Part shown: piece by piece, positions 60,100 through 64,000 of the stretch
Numbering within the stretch: position 1 is the first letter of the stretch
Layout: each line of letters begins with the position of its first letter
Source: Pseudoflavitalea sp. G-6-1-2
GTDB taxonomy: Bacteria > Bacteroidota > Bacteroidia > Chitinophagales > Chitinophagaceae
Length of the DNA stretch: 64,000 bases
Direction of reading: 5' to 3'
Assembly: GCF_012927185.1 (NCBI RefSeq)
Contig: NZ_JABBGB010000003.1
Coordinates: forward strand, 620,001 to 684,000
Notes under the pieces: generated by a model
What the model was told of the DNA's origin: nothing
Database searches by the model: none
The model's input: only the letters and a program-made list of their open reading frames with translations
Translations under genes and position numbers: made by a program

Positions 60100-63000
60100 T
60101 TAAAAAGTAAAATCAGTTGATTGCAGCTTTATCGTAAACAAAGCTCCTTTTCCCGGTTCTGAAGTTACCTGTAACTCTCCATTGATCTTATCGATCATTT
60201 CCAGAATAATAACACTTCCCATCCGGCCATTCTTTACAGCTTTATCTCTGTTCAGGAAATTTTCTATCTGAAAAGCATTCAGCCCCTTTCCTGTATCTGA
60301 TACCTGAATTTGCAAACCTTCGGGTAGAACTGTGGCCTGTATGCTGATAATTCCATTCTCTGTATTCTTATTGGCATTATCTACCAGATTCCTTAAGATC
60401 AATACCAATATTTCCTTGTCGGTATAACACTGAATAGTTGTTTCGGTGATAGAGAATTTATTGTTGTTTACCTGTAATATCTCTTTGAACAATGATTCAA
60501 TATCCACAAAAAGTTGCTGCAGGGAGAACTTTGTCTTTTGTACTTTGAAATGCTCCTGCTGGCTTACTGCCCAGGAAAAAAACTGATCGGTAAAACGGCT
60601 CAATTCTCCAATTTGCTGATCCAGGGCTATTGCCTGATGTAAGTTCTCCTCATTACTGTTATTCCAGTTCTTTACCAGCGATTTTCCGGCGATCCTCAGA
60701 GAGAACAGGGGAGATTTTATATCGTGCAAAACAATAGCTGTTATCTGTTCTTTTACGTGATTGCTTTGTTTCAAAGCTTTTTCTGAATTCTCCAGTTGTT
60801 GAATGGCAGCATTCAGCTCCTCTGTTCTGAGTTCAACTATTTCTTCGATCCTGATATTTTCTTTTTTGAGTCTTGATAAACGTATTCTTGAATACCAATA
60901 TCCCAGGCAAATTATCAGCAGCACTACACCTGCAAAAAACCAGGCTGTCTGATAGAAAAAAGGAGGAACTATTATTTGAATTGCAATACTGCTGTTGAGG
61001 GTGTCGCTATTGTTGCCGGCTTTACGGATCATCAATGCGTAATCACCTGCAGGTAGTGTGTTGATAGAAATGATCCCTGAAGCAGGAACGGGAAGCCACT
61101 GATCGTTATTCTTTCCGAGATTGTATTCGAGCCTCAGATCTTCTTTATTGCCAAAAAAGGGACAGGTAACTTTAATGGTCAACGTGCGGAATGTAGGTTT
61201 CAGCTGAATGGTTTCATCGATGCCGGTCAATGCCACGGAATGCCCGTCAATTGACATTTCATCGATAAAGATCCTTTCCTGGGGGAAGACCGATTGGAGC
61301 CGGGTAGGGTAGAATTTTATCAGCCCATTGATGGATGGTAAAATCAATGCACTATCCTGCAGCCATTGGTAATTTGGGATTGCTCCACCGTTAAACTCAT
61401 TTGTTCTTAATCCATTGGCATGATTGAACGTAAAACAGAAAACAGATTTTGATCTGCCAGTTGCAAAATCAGCTAATGCATCGACCGGCACTTTATACAA
61501 CCCGTTATTGGTAGGCAACCAGAAATTACCATTGGCATCTTCTATAAAAGAGTGAATGGAACCAAACGCTCCTTTGGGGCCCGGTGGCAAGGGAAATAAT
61601 TCTTGTTGTGCATATAAAAAAGAGCCCTTGCCATCTGTACTTATCCATAACCGGTTTTGTTTATCCTGATATAAAGTTCGAATAGAAAAGGAATCGAGTA
61701 TCGACCGGGTGATGGTATGATTTTTCATGTCATACCATTTTACTCCCTCGGTTGTTCCCAGCAGCAATTCGCCGTTCTTTAATGGCAGTAAGGTGGTTGC
61801 TGTTAGTTTTTGAAGGAATTTGTGCTGCCAGATAATTTCCCCTTCCTTGGTTGTTTTGTATATGGCATTATGGGTGAATAACAACAAAGTACCATCTTCA
61901 ACAACAGGTAAGATTGCCATCAGACGATTATCGAGCTGCAGCATATTCTCATCCAGGATTTTGGTTCTCGCATTATACCTGCATAGTTTGAAATCGTGTT
62001 CATAATAGACCCTGTCGGCACTATCTGTATAGATTGCTCTGCTGTAAGTGTTATGCAGAGGTACATAAGATGAAGTGTTATCCGGATGCACTATTGCATT
62101 ATTGACAATGATGTCGTCCTCCAATGTCTTTCCAATTGTATAATAGTTTTCAGGGCCGGATTCTGCGGGGATCTTAGCATAGATGAAGTCCGATACTTTA
62201 ACAGCGAATAAACCTTGCGTACCAGTTCCAATAAAATACGTGTTGAGATCAGGACGATAAGCAATGCACAGCGGCATTTCGATGTTGAAATTGCTTAGCA
62301 CGCACCTGCTATTCACTTTCCCATTGTTGTATGTGAGTTCGTAAAGACTTCCTCCGGAAAAAATGAATGCGCCCTGCTCGCACCACAATGTTTTAAAATC
62401 CCCTTTGAGAAAATTTTTATTGCTGGCAATGTCTCCATCGATACGTCCTTCCAGACCAATTCCTTCATTCCAGCTTGTTATCCGGTTACCTGGCCAGATC
62501 TGTAAATAATAGTAGTCGTTGAGCACCATACTGCCAACGGGCTCAATTGCATAAGGCTTCAATTTTATTGCTTTGGATCTACGGATAAACCAGGCATCAT
62601 CTCCCTGGAAAAGATAGATGTCTCCGTTTTTCAAACCTCCCGGTTTTTTTACTACAGGTATTGTTTTGGTGCGGGAGATAACCTGCCACAGACTATCCAG
62701 TGTGGGGTTTATTGTGATATATCCGGTAGTAACAAAGCTTAAACTGGTATCCGTTAATGCGGGTAAATAAGCATACAGGGTAGAGGAGGAGCCTATTTTG
62801 ATGTTTTGATAATCGAGCCCTTGTGCCACAATGGTTCCTGCAGTATCCATCATCATGGCCACGATCCTTTCACTGTTGAGTCCTTTTATGTTCTCACTTC
62901 CATAGGACTTAAAATTAGTATTGTCAAACCTCACAATTCCTGATTCTGTTGCCAGCCAGCAAAATCCACTCCTATCGAATTTAATAGCCTTAACACTGTT

Positions 63001-63114
63001 TTGCGGTAATCCGTTTTCCGAATTGTACTGTTTTATTACATAATTGTCTTTTTGCGGATATGCTGTGGTCTGTAAAAAAAGAAAGCAGCAAAATAACAAA
63101 AGGCCTTTTTGCAT
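60100..63114 (-). CDS. Sensor histidine kinase with periplasmic propeller and Y_Y_Y domains
   Basis: A 1004-residue membrane sensor from the ATG at 63114 (63150 gives a longer leader). After a signal peptide, the first 650 residues hold two-component-regulator propeller repeats (NGLPQNSVKAIKFDRSGFCWLATESGI; RLWISTDGKGSFLY; FWLPTNNGLYKV). A Y_Y_Y-like domain follows, then one membrane helix (TAWFFAGVVLLIICLGYWY). The kinase core has the H-box LHDIKSPLFSLRI, N-box LRNLVDNANKNT and G1 VSDTGKGLNA. The G2 segment (NGRMGSVIILEMI) deviates from the usual GxGLGL. There is no receiver or DNA-binding domain, so its response regulator lies elsewhere. Confidence 0.9.
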   Translation of the reverse strand: MQKGLLLFCCFLFLQTTAYPQKDNYVIKQYNSENGLPQNSVKAIKFDRSGFCWLATESGIVRFDNTNFKSYGSENIKGLNSERIVAMMMDTAGTIVAQGLDYQNIKIGSSSTLYAYLPALTDTSLSFVTTGYITINPTLDSLWQVISRTKTIPVVKKPGGLKNGDIYLFQGDDAWFIRRSKAIKLKPYAIEPVGSMVLNDYYYLQIWPGNRITSWNEGIGLEGRIDGDIASNKNFLKGDFKTLWCEQGAFIFSGGSLYELTYNNGKVNSRCVLSNFNIEMPLCIAYRPDLNTYFIGTGTQGLFAVKVSDFIYAKIPAESGPENYYTIGKTLEDDIIVNNAIVHPDNTSSYVPLHNTYSRAIYTDSADRVYYEHDFKLCRYNARTKILDENMLQLDNRLMAILPVVEDGTLLLFTHNAIYKTTKEGEIIWQHKFLQKLTATTLLPLKNGELLLGTTEGVKWYDMKNHTITRSILDSFSIRTLYQDKQNRLWISTDGKGSFLYAQQELFPLPPGPKGAFGSIHSFIEDANGNFWLPTNNGLYKVPVDALADFATGRSKSVFCFTFNHANGLRTNEFNGGAIPNYQWLQDSALILPSINGLIKFYPTRLQSVFPQERIFIDEMSIDGHSVALTGIDETIQLKPTFRTLTIKVTCPFFGNKEDLRLEYNLGKNNDQWLPVPASGIISINTLPAGDYALMIRKAGNNSDTLNSSIAIQIIVPPFFYQTAWFFAGVVLLIICLGYWYSRIRLSRLKKENIRIEEIVELRTEELNAAIQQLENSEKALKQSNHVKEQITAIVLHDIKSPLFSLRIAGKSLVKNWNNSNEENLHQAIALDQQIGELSRFTDQFFSWAVSQQEHFKVQKTKFSLQQLFVDIESLFKEILQVNNNKFSITETTIQCYTDKEILVLILRNLVDNANKNTENGIISIQATVLPEGLQIQVSDTGKGLNAFQIENFLNRDKAVKNGRMGSVIILEMIDKINGELQVTSEPGKGALFTIKLQSTDFTF

Positions 63115-63203
63115 TCTGTATGAAGAAGAGCAGTAGTTGGTATTGGGCATGGGATCAGTTAAAGCTCAGACAAATATAAACTATTCACCAGTATGTAGAA
63201 GAA

Positions 63204-63236
63204 GCAGAGCTGCTGTAAAATGTACAGCAGCTCTGC
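63204..63236 (-). terminator. Hairpin between the type IX protein and the sensor kinase genes
   Basis: A perfect 14-bp stem (63204-63217 and 63223-63236) with a 5-base loop lies 54 bases past the stop of the minus-strand secreted-protein gene. Beyond it the minus strand reads TTCTTCTAC, a weak T run. Confidence 0.65.
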
Positions 63237-63289
63237 TTTCCTGCAATGCAGGATCCTGATTGATCAGGGTAGATCATTTCTATTGAACA

Positions 63290-64000
63290 TTACCTCAGTT
63301 TGGTGATCTTATAACTTGAGGAATGCCCGTCGGCAGCCATGATCACAATATGATAGATGCCTTCCGGAAGATCGGAAATGCCTATGCTTTCCTGCTGCAA
63401 ACTGCTTTTGACCTGTTTTAATAGCCTGCCCGTTACATCAGATACCTGGATGGTTTCATTCCCCGCTAATCCTTTCACTTTGATGGTATTTCTGGCCGGA
63501 TTCGGGTATACAAGAATGTTATAACCATTCATTTTCACCTGACGGATCGGGCTATGCTTCCATTTCCCATCCCGGTCTACCTGTTTCAACCTGTAGAAGT
63601 TGACGCCATTGGCCGGGTCGGTATGTTTGTACTGGTACGATATTGGGCTGACGCTATTCCCTTCTATGGCTTTCGAGGCCTGGAAGGCGATCATTTTCCA
63701 GGTGCTGCCATCAACTGAATGTTCGATCTCAAAACCCCGGTTGTTTGATTCGGAGGCAGTGGTCCAGTCGAGCACTACACCACCTGTTTGCTTTGTTGCG
63801 GTAAAATCTGTTAAGGTTACCGGTAATGCGCAGGTGATATTGAAAGCCACGGTATCCTTTCCTACACAGCCACCCAAAGGTGTTGTGATATTCCAGGCAA
63901 ACCTGTATTGACCAATAAGATCAAGATTATTGGCCGTTGTGGAACGGTTGGTGGGCGATACAATGGTTGGACTGACTCCTGCGGGACCGTCCACGAATGT
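63290..64000 (-). CDS. Type IX secretion cargo protein, C-terminal part (cut by right edge)
   Basis: The reading frame is open to the right edge, so only the last 236 residues or so are seen. A beta-sandwich precedes LPVTLTDFTATKQTGGVVLDW and SESNNRGFEIEHSVDGSTW, a pattern common in surface proteins of this phylum. The final 75 residues are a Por-type sorting tail: ILVYPNPARNTIKVKG, VSDVTGRLL, ISDLPEGIYHIVI. In Bacteroidota this tail directs export through the type IX system and attachment to the cell surface. The catalytic or adhesive part lies outside the window. Confidence 0.88.
   Translation of the reverse strand, partial: TFVDGPAGVSPTIVSPTNRSTTANNLDLIGQYRFAWNITTPLGGCVGKDTVAFNITCALPVTLTDFTATKQTGGVVLDWTTASESNNRGFEIEHSVDGSTWKMIAFQASKAIEGNSVSPISYQYKHTDPANGVNFYRLKQVDRDGKWKHSPIRQVKMNGYNILVYPNPARNTIKVKGLAGNETIQVSDVTGRLLKQVKSSLQQESIGISDLPEGIYHIVIMAADGHSSSYKITKLR

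Noticed and set aside
1-64000. tRNA, rRNA, CRISPR array, insertion sequence or prophage
   Set aside because: I found no cloverleaf with a CCA end, no rRNA signature, no regularly spaced repeats and no transposase, integrase or phage gene. Covariance and repeat searches could not be run.

Overview
The window reads as a chromosomal segment of a Bacteroidota bacterium, most likely of the Chitinophagaceae or Chitinophaga group; the family is my inference. Supporting signs are an ECF sigma / FecR / STN-domain TonB receptor cascade, a type IX secretion C-terminal tail, a histidine kinase with a periplasmic propeller, TAnnTTTG -7 boxes and few Shine-Dalgarno sequences. I see no rRNA, tRNA, insertion sequence, prophage or CRISPR array. 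Gene order is dense, mostly housekeeping and metabolic.

Region by region. 1-3.6 kb: tail of a LytTR regulator, a membrane protein and a secreted GH95-like glycosidase. 3.9-10.3 kb: an apparent operon for asparagine and aspartate use (AspT antiporter, aspartate 4-decarboxylase, exported asparaginase, porin, lipoprotein) closed by a strong terminator. 10.4-16.7 kb: SDR, membrane-anchored coiled-coil protein, stand-alone ClpP, ECF sigma with a small overlapping partner, thyA-folA, methyltransferase. 16.8-21.2 kb: three-subunit proton-translocating transhydrogenase plus a 5-methylcytosine RNA methyltransferase. 21.2-39.8 kb: housekeeping and envelope genes (LysM/DPBB protein, fmt, NamZ-like muramidase, SlyD-like FKBP, CPBP protease, pepT, ypdA, SPFH, ExbB/ExbD, prmC, ribD, yigZ, DUF1361, diacylglycerol kinase, hbd, mrp, PaiB-like, GDPD). 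39.9-40.5 kb: one AT-rich orphan gene.

40.6-54.1 kb is the most distinctive region. It holds a kynurenine / 3-hydroxyanthranilate catabolic cluster: ACMSD and 3-hydroxyanthranilate dioxygenase on the minus strand, and an SDR, a semialdehyde dehydrogenase, a RidA-type deaminase and kynureninase on the plus strand. Kynurenine 3-monooxygenase lies about 6.5 kb further on. The two parts are separated by a complete surface-signalling and uptake cassette: ECF sigma, FecR, STN-type TonB receptor and lipoprotein. Together the enzymes would take kynurenine to alanine plus 2-aminomuconate-derived C6 acids. The SDR has lost the usual YxxxK catalytic pair and is a candidate for an unassigned step. A glutaryl-CoA dehydrogenase (57.4 kb) and a 3-hydroxybutyryl-CoA dehydrogenase (35.2 kb) could complete a glutarate route. 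Tryptophan dioxygenase and kynurenine formamidase are not in the window.

54.1-64 kb: pyrF, an ECF sigma / anti-sigma / secreted-protein module, gcdH, aroK, a DUF423 protein, a lipoprotein, a large sensor kinase, and the C-terminal end of a type IX secreted protein cut by the right edge.

Non-coding signals include about ten hairpin terminators, a 15-bp inverted repeat that would pair over the glycosidase start codon, two hairpins before thyA, and an orphan plus-strand terminator between fecR and the TonB receptor gene. A 38-codon ORF lies just before the terminator downstream of hbd.
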